64,000 nt of DNA, taken from positions 4,651,001 to 4,715,000 of the forward strand of contig NZ_JBEPOB010000001.1 in assembly GCF_040546595.1 (NCBI RefSeq), in the 5' to 3' direction. Of this stretch, positions 7,983 through 16,449 are shown piece after piece. Source of the DNA: Bosea sp. OAE506. GTDB lineage: Bacteria > Pseudomonadota > Alphaproteobacteria > Rhizobiales > Beijerinckiaceae. Every line of letters starts with the position of its first letter. Position 1 is the first letter of the stretch. Position numbers and translations under genes: made by a program. Below the pieces are notes generated by a model that made no database searches, was not told where the DNA came from, and saw only the letters and a list, made by a program, of their open reading frames with translations.

Positions 7983-8996
7983 TCAGGGCTTGCCGATCGC
8001 CTTGCCGGCGATGCGCGCGAGTTCCTTCAGATGCTCGGCATAGGATTCGTAGGAGCGCCGCACGGCCTTGGCCTGAAGCGCCACCGCATCGGCGGCGCTG
8101 TCGGTGCGCGCGAGCGTCTCGGCCTCGCCCAGACGCGCCTGGAGCTCGGAGCAGGCATGGTCGAGCATGCTCGCCTGCAGCGCACCGAAGGCCTTCGCCA
8201 TCGCCAGCGTCTGCGTCATCACCGTGCCGGTGGCGATCGCGGCGAATTCGGGCGGGCGCGGCAGCGGCATCGCGGCCAGCGAAGGCGCCGGCTTCGCCTC
8301 GACCTTCGCGGCGGCGGCTTCGATCGTCTTCTCGGCCAGCTTCGTCACGGTGGCGGTCGCCGCGGCGGCCGACTCGACGGCAGTGTTCGCGACCTTCTCG
8401 ACCGCCTTGGCGACAGCCTGCGGCTTGATCGCGGCGACGACCGGCGCGACGGGCTTGGCGGGCGCTGCTTTCGGCGCGGGAGCCGACACGACCTTGGCGG
8501 GCGCGCTGGTGCGGGCCGCCGCCTTCACCGGGGCTTTGGCGGCGGGAGCTTTGGCGGCGGGAGCGTTGGCCGCGACCTTGCCGACCGGAGCGGGAGCCGC
8601 CGGGGGCGCAGGCGTCTTCGCCACGGGTGCGGCCGCCACGGGCTTGGCAGAGACGGGGTTGGCAGGAAGTGGCTTGGAGGAAGCCGTGGCCGCCGATGCC
8701 TTGGGCGCTTCGGCGGGCTTGGCCAGGACCGCAGGCTTCGACATCTCGACGGGCTTGGATGTCTCCGTAGCCTTCAATGCTTCAACAGGCTTGGATGCTG
8801 CAGCAGGCTTGGGGGCATCTGCGGGCTTGGGCGCCTCGGCAGCCTTGGGCGCCTCGGCGGCCTTGGGCATGCTCGTCTGAGCGGCGGGGGCCTTCGGAGC
8901 GGCGGGCTCGGCCGGCAGCGGGCCCGAAAGGGCCTTGACGGGAGACAGGCTGACCGGGGCCTTCGACTTGGTGCGGGTCGGGGCGGGCTTGACCAT
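7983..8996 (-). CDS. long phasin-family protein with Ala/Lys/Pro-rich N-terminal tail
   Basis: A 337-residue protein in two parts. Residues about 1-235 are low-complexity Ala/Lys/Pro, with many copies of a loose SKPVEA/APKAAEA unit, like histone H1 or the PhaF C-terminal tail. Residues about 245-337 form an amphipathic helical unit with the phasin pattern (FAAIATGTVMTQTLAMAKAFGALQ and a final YAEHLKELARIAGKAIGKP). Phasins coat polyhydroxyalkanoate granules; basic tails of this type bind DNA and help partition granules at division, which is inference here. It lies 139 bases downstream of a short phasin gene on the same strand. AGGAGAACCGCG precedes the ATG. Confidence 0.75.
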   Translation of the reverse strand: MVKPAPTRTKSKAPVSLSPVKALSGPLPAEPAAPKAPAAQTSMPKAAEAPKAAEAPKPADAPKPAAASKPVEALKATETSKPVEMSKPAVLAKPAEAPKASAATASSKPLPANPVSAKPVAAAPVAKTPAPPAAPAPVGKVAANAPAAKAPAAKAPVKAAARTSAPAKVVSAPAPKAAPAKPVAPVVAAIKPQAVAKAVEKVANTAVESAAAATATVTKLAEKTIEAAAAKVEAKPAPSLAAMPLPRPPEFAAIATGTVMTQTLAMAKAFGALQASMLDHACSELQARLGEAETLARTDSAADAVALQAKAVRRSYESYAEHLKELARIAGKAIGKP

Positions 8997-9135
8997 CGCG
9001 GTTCTCCTTCAGCGCGGCAATGACGGCGCGGCCGGTCGCTGTGGCCGTCCGTCCGGGGGGCGCGCCGGTTCTGTCCGGATGACCAGTCGGCGCAGTCGCG
9101 GCCGCCGGGCGGCGGCCGCGTCGTCGGTATCAGGC

Positions 9136-9531
9136 TTATTTGGGCTTGGCGGCCTTCGCCACGGTCTCGGCCGTCTTGGTCGCGACATCCTGCGCGGCCG
9201 TGCCGATTTCCTTGAGCTGCGCCTGCAGCGCGGCCATCTGCGCCTTCATGAACTCTGACTGATGCGCCATGACCTCGGTGATGTCCTTGGACTGCACCAG
9301 CTTCTGGGCGAGGTCGAAGGCGGCCGCGACATTGTTCTCGGCATAGGAGATCGCCTTGCGGGCGGCGTCATGCGTGCTGACGCGCGCCGTCTCGGCCGAG
9401 CCATGAGCCGAATCGACGGCTTTGGCGGCGGCGCCGATGAAGCCGTCGAAAGCCTTGCGGGCCTGCTCGACGCTGCGCTCGGCGAATTCGCGCATCTCGG
9501 TGGGGACTTCGTAAGGGGTCTTGATTGCCAT
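9136..9531 (-). CDS. phasin (PHA granule surface protein)
   Basis: A 131-residue, almost wholly helical protein with the phasin_2 pattern: VPTEMREFAERSVEQARKAFDGF (residues 9-31, written here only to show the family opening in part), a central AAFDLAQKLVQSKDITEVM and a tail of Ala/Lys. It coats polyhydroxybutyrate granules in the cytoplasm. AGGAGGACC precedes the ATG. It is the first gene of a two-phasin unit transcribed leftward, with two TTGC-N3-GCA-type motifs about 80-110 bases upstream that may bind the PHA regulator PhaR. Confidence 0.9.
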   Translation of the reverse strand: MAIKTPYEVPTEMREFAERSVEQARKAFDGFIGAAAKAVDSAHGSAETARVSTHDAARKAISYAENNVAAAFDLAQKLVQSKDITEVMAHQSEFMKAQMAALQAQLKEIGTAAQDVATKTAETVAKAAKPK

Positions 9532-9609
9532 GGGTGGTCCTCCTGTTGAGCGCCGCTATCCTGAAAGCCGTTCCCGGCCGGCTGCACCGGCCGCGGCTCC
9601 ATCTTTATT

Positions 9610-9639
9610 GTGCGGTGCAATATCATTATTGCGCCGCAA
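9610..9639 (-). promoter_or_regulatory. paired TTGC-N3-GCA motifs upstream of the phasin gene, possible PhaR operator
   Basis: On the minus strand there is a perfect palindrome TTGCGGCGCAA (9629-9639) and, 19 bases centre to centre, an imperfect copy TTGCACCGCAC (9610-9620). PhaR regulators bind TGC-rich inverted repeats before phaP genes in other alphaproteobacteria. The pairing and place fit; binding is inferred. Confidence 0.5.
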
Positions 9640-9800
9640 TGACAATCTTAGCGCGATCCGCCCGCCAGCGTTAACGCTGTTTCGAGTCGGGACGGGACGG
9701 CGCACCTGCACTCATGGCGCCAGGAGGATTTGGCCGCTATTAAGGCTTTGTTAGGCATAATGGCGCCGAGCTTGAGGGCGCCAACCGAGAGCAGGCAGGC

Positions 9801-12800
9801 ATGAGCGAGGCCGGACGGGACTGGGCAGGGCTGGGAACGGCAGCGGCGGCGGACGAGCATCTCGCCTCCTTCGCGGCCGACGGCGCACTGCTGCTCTGGG
9901 ACCGGGAGGCCGACAGGCCGGGCCACGCCAATGCGGCGGCGCAGGTTCTGCTCGCCACGAGCGGCAATCTGCCTGCGGCGACTCGGCAGCGGCTGGCCCT
10001 CCTCGCCGGTGGCCTGGCCTCGCGGCAGGGCGTTCGGCTCGAGCGGCTGCGGCTGACCTCTGGCTTCGCGGCGACGCTGGTGACCTGCGGCTGCAAGCTT
10101 CTGGACGGAGACGAAGCCGGCCCCGTGCTGGCGCTCGCAATCCAGGCCTCCGAATTGCGGCGGCTGGGAATCACCCCCCCGCCCCCCGCCGCCCCCGCGC
10201 AGGAACCCGCGCCCCTCGCTGCGGCCGAACCGGCGCCCATTGCGAACGCAGTTCCCCCTGCTCGCGCCATCCGCTTCCTCTGGCAGAGTGACACCGAGGC
10301 CCGCATCACCAGCCTGTCGGCGAATCTCGTGGAGCTTGCAGGCCCCGAGGCCGTTTCTTCCTTCACGGGCCGCCTCTGGTCCGAACTGATCGGCGCGACG
10401 ATTGCCGACCGTACGGGCGGGCTGCTCGCCCGGCTGACCGGCAGCACGACCTGGAGCGGGCACGAGATCCTCTGGCGGACGGGGCCGGATGAGGGCGCGC
10501 GTGTCGAACTGTCCGGCGTGCCGGTGCTCGACGCCGCACGTCAGGTCGCCGGTTTCCGCGGCTTCGGGCTGGTCAGGCCCGGCGCGCGCGAGGCCTTCCC
10601 CGCGCCAGAGCCGACGCAGTCGCTGACGGAGGCCGAGCCGGACGCGCCCATCGAGCCTCAGGACGAAGTGGTCGAGGCCCCTCTGCTCCAGCCCGATCCG
10701 GTCGAGGCGCTCGATGCCGCGGTGGTGGCCCCCGCCGAGGCGATGATCGAGGAGGAGGATGTCTCCGCCGCGACCGCAGCCGAGGCTGTCGACGAGACGA
10801 TCGCGGACGAGGCTCAGCTGCCCGCCGAGGACGAGGCCGATCCGGCCGATCTGGCGGCTTTCTCCGACCCGGACGACGACGCGGTTGCCACGGCACCCGC
10901 CGTGGAGCCGAGCGCGGCAACCGAGGAGAACGCGTCGGGCGATGCCGGCACTGCGCCTGCTCCGGCGGCGCCCGGCAACATCGTGCCGCTGCGCAACGGC
11001 CATCTGGCGCCGGTGCGGCCGATCATCGAGCCGTCCAAGACCCATCTCAGCTCCGCAGAGCGCAACGCCTTCCGCGAGATCGCCAAGGCGCTGGGCGCCC
11101 GCATGGCCGGGGACGACGAGACGGCGGCGCCGCGCCTGCCACCGGCTGCACCGCTGCGCCTGAAGGACAGGGAGGCCGCCGCATCCACCGATGCCGATGC
11201 CCAGGCCGAGCCGGCGGCTGCCGCGCCCGAGGGTCGGCCCGACGGCGGCAGGGCGGCGGCGGCAAAGCCGCGCCGGACCAATTCCCATGCCGATCTGCTC
11301 GACAAGCTGCCGATCGCGGTTCTGGTCAACCGCGACGACACGCCGCTCTACGCCAACCGGACGATGCTCGACCTGCTCGACTATGCCGATCTCGACGACC
11401 TTGCCTCGGGCGGCGGCGTTAGCCGGCTGATCAAGGACGCCGAGCGCACCGATGGCGGCGCGATGACGCTGCTCGACCGGCTGGGGCATCTGGTCAAGGT
11501 CGATGCCGTGCTGTCCAGCGTCTTCTGGCAGGGGGAAGCTGCCACGCTGATGGCCTTCCGCCATCCCGATGGTGGCGGCGAGGTGCCGGTGCTAACGCCG
11601 GAGGAGGCCGAGGAGGCGGAGTTGGCGGCCGAGTTCGAGGCTGAAGCCTTCGAAAGCGCCGCCCGCGTCGAGGCGCTCCGGCTCGACGCCGATGTGCGCG
11701 ACGCGCGCATCGCCGAGCTCGTCGCGATGCTCGACACCGCCACCGATGGCGTCGTCACGGTGGATGAGCGCGGCCGCATCCTCTCGCTCAACAAGACCGC
11801 CGAGGCGCTGTTCGGCTACGACCAGCGCGAGGTTACGGGCGAGCTGTTCACGCTGCTCTTCGCGGGCGAGAGCCATGCGCCGGCGCTGGACTATCTCGAG
11901 GGGCTGAAGGGCGGCGGCGTCGCCTCGGTGATGAATGACGGCCGCGAGGTCGTCGGCCGCGTCCGGCAGGGCGGCAAGATCCCGCTGTTCATGACCATGG
12001 GCCAGATCGCGGAAGGCACGGAGCGGCGCTTCTGCGCGGTGCTGCGCGACATCACCGCCTGGAAGAAGACCGAGGGCGAGCTGGTCGAGGCGCGCAAGGC
12101 GGCCGAGAAGGCCAGCGCCCAGAAATCCGACGTGCTCGCCAAGATCAGCCACGAGATCCGCACGCCTCTGAACGCGATCATCGGCTTTGCCGAGGTCATG
12201 GCGGAGGAGCGTTTCGGGCCGATCGCCAATGAGCGCTACAAGGAATATCTGCGCGACATCCACCAGTCGGGCGGCTACGTCATCAGCCTGGTCAACGACC
12301 TGCTCGACCTCGCCAAGATCGAGGCCGGCAAGCTCGATCTCGACTTCGTCAGCGTCAATCTCAACGAGATCGCGCTCTCGGCGGTCAGCCTGCTGCAGCC
12401 GGAGGCGCAGCGCGGCCGCGTCGTGCTGCGCTCAGGGCTCTCGCCGAAGCTGCCGCCGGTTGTCGCCGACCAGCGCTCGATCCGGCAGATCGTGATCAAC
12501 CTGCTCTCCAATGCGGTGAAGTTCACCGATGCCGGCGGTCAGGTGATCATCTCCACCGCGCTGGGCGACCAGGGCGAGGCGATCCTGCGGGTCCGCGACA
12601 CCGGCATCGGCATGGACGACAAAGAGATCGAGCTGGCACTCGAGCCCTTCCGCCAGGTGCCGACGACACGGCGCGCCGGCGGTACGGGTCTGGGCCTGCC
12701 GCTGACCAAGGCGCTGGTCGAGGCCAACCGCGCCGCCATGTCGATCACCTCCGTCAAGAAAGAGGGCACGCTGGTCGAGATCACCTTCCCGCCGCAGCGC

Positions 12801-12815
12801 GTGCTGGCGGGCTGA
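9801..12815 (+). CDS. PdhS-type PAS sensor histidine kinase
   Basis: A 1004-residue cytoplasmic kinase. Residues about 1-260 hold sensor-like sequence; about 265-490 are an acidic Ala/Glu/Pro-rich linker. A first PAS-like domain starts near 495 (ADLLDKLPIAVLVNRDDTPL), and a second near 633 (GVVTVDERGRILSLNKTAEA). The H box KISHEIRTPLNAIIGF puts the phosphorylated His at residue 784. The ATPase domain follows, with N box NLLSNAVKFTD, G1 RDTGIGMDD, F box LEPFRQV and G2 GTGLGLPL. Length, layout and the EERFGPIANERYKEYLRDIH stretch match the Brucella PdhS/PleC-DivJ group, which acts on DivK in cell-cycle control. It has no receiver domain and is a single gene. Confidence 0.88.
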   Translation: MSEAGRDWAGLGTAAAADEHLASFAADGALLLWDREADRPGHANAAAQVLLATSGNLPAATRQRLALLAGGLASRQGVRLERLRLTSGFAATLVTCGCKLLDGDEAGPVLALAIQASELRRLGITPPPPAAPAQEPAPLAAAEPAPIANAVPPARAIRFLWQSDTEARITSLSANLVELAGPEAVSSFTGRLWSELIGATIADRTGGLLARLTGSTTWSGHEILWRTGPDEGARVELSGVPVLDAARQVAGFRGFGLVRPGAREAFPAPEPTQSLTEAEPDAPIEPQDEVVEAPLLQPDPVEALDAAVVAPAEAMIEEEDVSAATAAEAVDETIADEAQLPAEDEADPADLAAFSDPDDDAVATAPAVEPSAATEENASGDAGTAPAPAAPGNIVPLRNGHLAPVRPIIEPSKTHLSSAERNAFREIAKALGARMAGDDETAAPRLPPAAPLRLKDREAAASTDADAQAEPAAAAPEGRPDGGRAAAAKPRRTNSHADLLDKLPIAVLVNRDDTPLYANRTMLDLLDYADLDDLASGGGVSRLIKDAERTDGGAMTLLDRLGHLVKVDAVLSSVFWQGEAATLMAFRHPDGGGEVPVLTPEEAEEAELAAEFEAEAFESAARVEALRLDADVRDARIAELVAMLDTATDGVVTVDERGRILSLNKTAEALFGYDQREVTGELFTLLFAGESHAPALDYLEGLKGGGVASVMNDGREVVGRVRQGGKIPLFMTMGQIAEGTERRFCAVLRDITAWKKTEGELVEARKAAEKASAQKSDVLAKISHEIRTPLNAIIGFAEVMAEERFGPIANERYKEYLRDIHQSGGYVISLVNDLLDLAKIEAGKLDLDFVSVNLNEIALSAVSLLQPEAQRGRVVLRSGLSPKLPPVVADQRSIRQIVINLLSNAVKFTDAGGQVIISTALGDQGEAILRVRDTGIGMDDKEIELALEPFRQVPTTRRAGGTGLGLPLTKALVEANRAAMSITSVKKEGTLVEITFPPQRVLAG

Positions 12816-12861
12816 GGCGGCCTCGGGAGGCCGGCGTCGAGCCGGCCCCCTCTCATGGCTC

Positions 12862-14256
12862 TCAGAGCAACGTGCCCGTCAGGATCGCGGCGGCGACGCC
12901 GAAATAGATCACGAGGCCGGTGACATCGACCAGCGTCGCCACGAAAGGCGCCGAGGCCGAGGCCGGATCGAAACCCAGCCGCTTCAGCACAAAGGGCAGC
13001 ATCGAGCCCGTCAGCGAGCCGAAGGTGACAATGCAGACGAGCGTCGCGCCAATCGTGGCCGCGACCAGCAGCCAGTGCGGGCCATAATCGTAGAGACCGA
13101 GCTTCTGCCAGGCGACGATCCGCGCGATGCCGATGGCGCCGAGGATGGCGCCCAGCGTCATTCCCGTCGGCAGTTCGCGCAGGGCGACGCGCCACCAGTC
13201 CTTCAGCGAGATCTCGCGCAGCGCCAGCGCGCGGATGATCAGCGAGGTCGCCTGCGAGCCGGAATTGCCGCCCGAGGACATGATCAGCGGGATGAAGAGC
13301 GCGAGCACGATCGCCTTCTCCAGCTCGGCCTCGAAGACCTGCATCGCCGAGGCCGTCAGCATCTCGCCGACGAGCAGGATCGAGAGCCAGCCGGCCCGCT
13401 TCCGGATCATGGTCAGGAAGCCGATCTGGTCGTAGCGCTCGTTCAGCGCCTCCATGCCACCGAGCTTCTGCACGTCCTCGGTCGTCTCGGCGATCATCGT
13501 GTCGATCACGTCGTCGACCGTAACGATGCCGATGACATGGCCGGCCACGTCTACCACCGGCACCGCCAGCAGATTGTATTTCGAGATCAGCCGCGCGACG
13601 TCCTCGCGGTCCGCGCCGGGCGTCACGGTGACCGGCTTGTGGGCGGGGGCGAGCGTGGTGATGGCGGCGCCCGGATCGCCGCTGAGCAGCCGCCGCAGCG
13701 GCACGGCGTGAAGCAGGACGCCGCTGGCGGGATCGCGGACATAGATCGAGTAGACGGTCTCGCGCGAGCGCTCGACCGTGCCGATGTGGCGCAGCGTCTG
13801 CGCCACCGTCCAGTCGGCGGGGACGCTGACGAACTCGGTCGTCATCAGCGAGCCGGCGCTGCCCTCCGGATAGGTCAGCAGCCGCGTCACTGCGGCATGG
13901 GTCGGCGCATCGAGGCGCCGCAGCAGCCGCGCCCGGGCAGGCCCGTCCGTGCGGGCGAGCACGTCCGTCACCCGATCCGCCGACATGGCGTCGAGGAAGG
14001 CGGCGGCGCGCTCCTCCGGCAGCAGGGCGAGCACGGCCGGGGCCGTCTCGAAGGCAGGCTCGTCCAGAACCTCGACGGCGCGCTCGAAGGGCAGCGCCAG
14101 CAGGATCGCGGCCGCGCTGCGCGCGCCCTGATCCTCGAGCGTCTCGACGATGTCGGCGACGTGCTCGCTGGCGAGGCTCGCAGCGAGGGTGTGGGCGAGA
14201 AGGTCCGCCGGCACGCTGGCGCCGCGGATGGTGTCGCGATCGACGATCTCGTTCAT
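12862..14256 (-). CDS. mgtE: magnesium transporter MgtE
   Basis: A 464-residue inner-membrane Mg2+ channel/transporter. The cytosolic N domain (about 1-130), a CBS pair (about 135-260; FVSVPADWTVAQTLRHIG and AVPVVDVAGHVIGIVTVDD) and a C-terminal five-helix membrane domain (about 285-464) are in the standard order. The pore-region motif PLIMSSGGNSGSQATSLIIR is intact. GAGGAA lies 7 bases before the ATG, immediately against a strong leader hairpin (14269-14295). The gene is convergent with the PdhS kinase, 46 bases away. Confidence 0.95.
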   Translation of the reverse strand: MNEIVDRDTIRGASVPADLLAHTLAASLASEHVADIVETLEDQGARSAAAILLALPFERAVEVLDEPAFETAPAVLALLPEERAAAFLDAMSADRVTDVLARTDGPARARLLRRLDAPTHAAVTRLLTYPEGSAGSLMTTEFVSVPADWTVAQTLRHIGTVERSRETVYSIYVRDPASGVLLHAVPLRRLLSGDPGAAITTLAPAHKPVTVTPGADREDVARLISKYNLLAVPVVDVAGHVIGIVTVDDVIDTMIAETTEDVQKLGGMEALNERYDQIGFLTMIRKRAGWLSILLVGEMLTASAMQVFEAELEKAIVLALFIPLIMSSGGNSGSQATSLIIRALALREISLKDWWRVALRELPTGMTLGAILGAIGIARIVAWQKLGLYDYGPHWLLVAATIGATLVCIVTFGSLTGSMLPFVLKRLGFDPASASAPFVATLVDVTGLVIYFGVAAAILTGTLL

Positions 14257-14268
14257 CGGCTTGTTCCT

Positions 14269-14295
14269 CGTGATCGGCCGTCAGGGCCGATCACG
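14269..14295 (-). promoter_or_regulatory. perfect 11-bp hairpin abutting the mgtE Shine-Dalgarno site
   Basis: Arms 14269-14279 (CGTGATCGGCC) and 14285-14295 (GGCCGATCACG) are exact complements around a 5-base loop. On the mgtE strand the hairpin ends at the first base of GAGGAA (14264-14269), the likely ribosome site. No T-run follows, so it does not look like a terminator. It could act on translation or bind a protein as a DNA operator. Confidence 0.7.
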
Positions 14296-14608
14296 GGCGA
14301 GCCGGGGCGTCCCGGTCAGGCTTGCGCGTCGGCGGCAGACGGCATCGACGGTCGACTGGGACTGTCGCTGGGCATCGGGATAGGGTTCCTGGTGAGCGGC
14401 GAGCCGAGCCGGCCTGCCGTGCCGTATCCCCTGCTCCCGCGCGGCGGCCGGGTCAATCGAGCGGGCGATGCGGCATCGGCGAAACGGCGTTGCCCTCAGC
14501 GCATGGGCAGGCCGGAGCGGACGTGCATTGGCGTGGCGCGGGGCGCCTCCTATGGTGCGGCCGCCGCCCGATGACCGGGTGGCGCCGGCCCGATGGAGAG
14601 CCCTTCCG
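14296..14608. other. intergenic region between mgtE and GST, no gene seen
   Basis: About 310 bases between two divergent genes. I see no coding frame with a ribosome site and no recognisable M-box magnesium riboswitch. The region must carry both promoters, but none is clear enough to place. Confidence 0.5.
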
Positions 14609-15271
14609 ATGACCCTGACGATCTATGGCTGCTACCGCTCGCGCGCCTCGCGCAACATCTGGCTGGCCAACGAGCTCGGGCTCGCCTTCACCCATGTCCC
14701 GGTGATCCAGGTCTACCGCCTACCCGACCCGAAGGCGCCGGGCGCGCCCATCCACACGCAGAGCCCGGAGTTCCTCGCGGTCAATCCGAAGGGGCAGATC
14801 CCGGCGATCGACGATGGCGGCTTCAAGCTGCAGGAATCGCTGGCGATCAACCTCTATCTCGCGCGTAAGCATGGCGGCCCGCTGGCGCCCAAGGATGCCC
14901 AGGAGGAAGGGCTGGCGGTGATGTGGTCGCTCTGGGCGAGCACGGCGGTCGAGAGCCATGCGCTCAACATCCAGTACCACATGGCGGCCTATCCGCCGGA
15001 GAAGCGCGATCCCAAGCTGGTCGAGGCGGCACTCGCCGCGCTGCCGGCCCCCTTCGCGGTGCTCGACAAGGCGCTGGCCGCGGGCGGCGGCTTCGTCATG
15101 GGCGGACGCTTCACGGTGGCCGACATCAACGTCGCCGAGATCATCCGCTACGCCAAGCCGGCGGCGCAGCTCTTCGAGGGGGCGCCGCATGTGAAGGCCT
15201 GGCTCGACGCCTGCCATGCCCGCCCCGCCTTCCAGGCGATGTGGACGGCGCGCGACGCGGAAGCCGCCTGA
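14609..15271 (+). CDS. glutathione S-transferase family protein
   Basis: A 220-residue cytosolic GST. The N-terminal thioredoxin-like domain begins MTLTIYGCYRSRASRNIW, with Ser/Cys residues near 10-14 as candidate glutathione contacts, and has the cis-Pro segment NPKGQIPAIDDGG (residues 56-68) and QESLAINLYLAR. The helical C domain holds MGGRFTVADINVAEI, the conserved N-capping box. AGAGCCCTTCCG precedes the ATG at 14609; upstream in-frame starts add 47 residues of unconserved sequence. The substrate is not readable. It is followed by an EamA transporter 97 bases downstream on the same strand. Confidence 0.88.
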   Translation: MTLTIYGCYRSRASRNIWLANELGLAFTHVPVIQVYRLPDPKAPGAPIHTQSPEFLAVNPKGQIPAIDDGGFKLQESLAINLYLARKHGGPLAPKDAQEEGLAVMWSLWASTAVESHALNIQYHMAAYPPEKRDPKLVEAALAALPAPFAVLDKALAAGGGFVMGGRFTVADINVAEIIRYAKPAAQLFEGAPHVKAWLDACHARPAFQAMWTARDAEAA

Positions 15272-15368
15272 GCCGCAGCCGCATTCGGGATGACAGGATC
15301 CGGGTGGCCGCACGGCCGCCCGGAGCCTACTGACGCGGGCTGACGGTCCGGGACGGACAGATGCCGCG

Positions 15369-16298
15369 ATGACCATGCCCATGCCTGCCCTGCCAACCCG
15401 GATGTCCACGCTCGACTGGCTGATGCTGGCCGGGCTCTCGGTGCTGTGGGGCGGGTCCTTCTTCTTCAACGCGCTGGCGCTGGCGCAATGGCCGCCGCTG
15501 CCGGTTCTGCTCGTCCGGGTCGGGCTGGCGGCGCTGGCGCTGCTGCTCGCGGTGCGGCTGGCGGGGCTCTCGATGGCGGTGGGCCGGAGCATCTGGCTCG
15601 CCTTCTTCGGCATGGGCGTGCTCAACAACCTGATTCCGTTCAGCCTCTTTCTCTGGGGCCAGCAGCAGATCCCGAGCGGGCTCGCCTCGATCCTGAACGC
15701 GATGACGCCAATCTTCACCGTGCTGGTGATGCACGCCTTCGGCGGCGAGCGCGCGACGCCGCGCAAGCTCGCCGGCATCCTTGCGGGCTTTGCCGGCGTC
15801 GCGATCCTGATCGGGCCGGATGCGCTCTCGGGGCTCGGCCTCAACCTGCTGGCACAGCTCGCCTGCATCGGCGCGACGGTGTCCTACGCCTTCTCCGGGC
15901 TTTATGGCCGGCGCTTCCGCGCCTTGCCGCCGCTCGTCAGCGCCGCCGGGCAGCTCAGCGCCTCGACGCTGATGACCCTGCCGATCGTGCTGGTGGCGAG
16001 CCCACCCTGGGCCCTGCCCCTGCCCACGGCGCAGACGGCCTTCGCCCTGCTGGGACTCGCGCTGATCTCGACGGCGGCGGCCTATGTGATCTTCTTCAAG
16101 GTCATGCGCTCGGCCGGGCCGAGCAACGTCGTGCTGGTGACCTTCCTGATCCCCGTCAGCGCAATCCTGCTCGGGGTCGGACTTCTCGGCGAAAGCCTGC
16201 TGCCGCGCCATTTCGCCGGCATGGCGGCGATCTTCTTCGGGCTCGCGCTGATCGACGGGAGAATCCTGCAGGTGATGCGCCCATCCACAGCCTCGTGA
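15369..16298 (+). CDS. EamA (DMT superfamily) transporter
   Basis: A 309-residue inner-membrane protein with about ten helices arranged as two EamA repeats (residues about 15-148 and 158-300). The repeat hallmarks are LSVLWGGSFFFNALAL near 24 and a second-repeat LALISTAAAYVIFF near 235, followed by PVSAILLGVGLLGESL. Such proteins export or import small metabolites, often amino acids; the substrate is unknown. A second ATG at codon 3 or 12 is possible. Confidence 0.88.
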   Translation: MTMPMPALPTRMSTLDWLMLAGLSVLWGGSFFFNALALAQWPPLPVLLVRVGLAALALLLAVRLAGLSMAVGRSIWLAFFGMGVLNNLIPFSLFLWGQQQIPSGLASILNAMTPIFTVLVMHAFGGERATPRKLAGILAGFAGVAILIGPDALSGLGLNLLAQLACIGATVSYAFSGLYGRRFRALPPLVSAAGQLSASTLMTLPIVLVASPPWALPLPTAQTAFALLGLALISTAAAYVIFFKVMRSAGPSNVVLVTFLIPVSAILLGVGLLGESLLPRHFAGMAAIFFGLALIDGRILQVMRPSTAS

Positions 16299-16449
16299 CT
16301 GGTCCCCATCCGGAGACGCGGCGGTTTATTGCCAATAAATTATGAATTGTTCTAGGGTCGCTTTCGCGGCATGAGCCGCTATCGGCTTTCGCGACGAGCA
16401 CTGGAAGATATCGGTCAACGATACGCCAGAGGGGACCAGAGGGACACTC

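Noticed and set aside
12829-12847. GGCCGGC/GCCGGCC hairpin between the PdhS kinase and mgtE as terminator
   Set aside because: Only 7 bp and no T-run on either strand; too weak to call.
14257-14608. M-box (ykoK) magnesium riboswitch before mgtE
   Set aside because: The conserved M-box blocks are not recognisable; only a simple hairpin is present.
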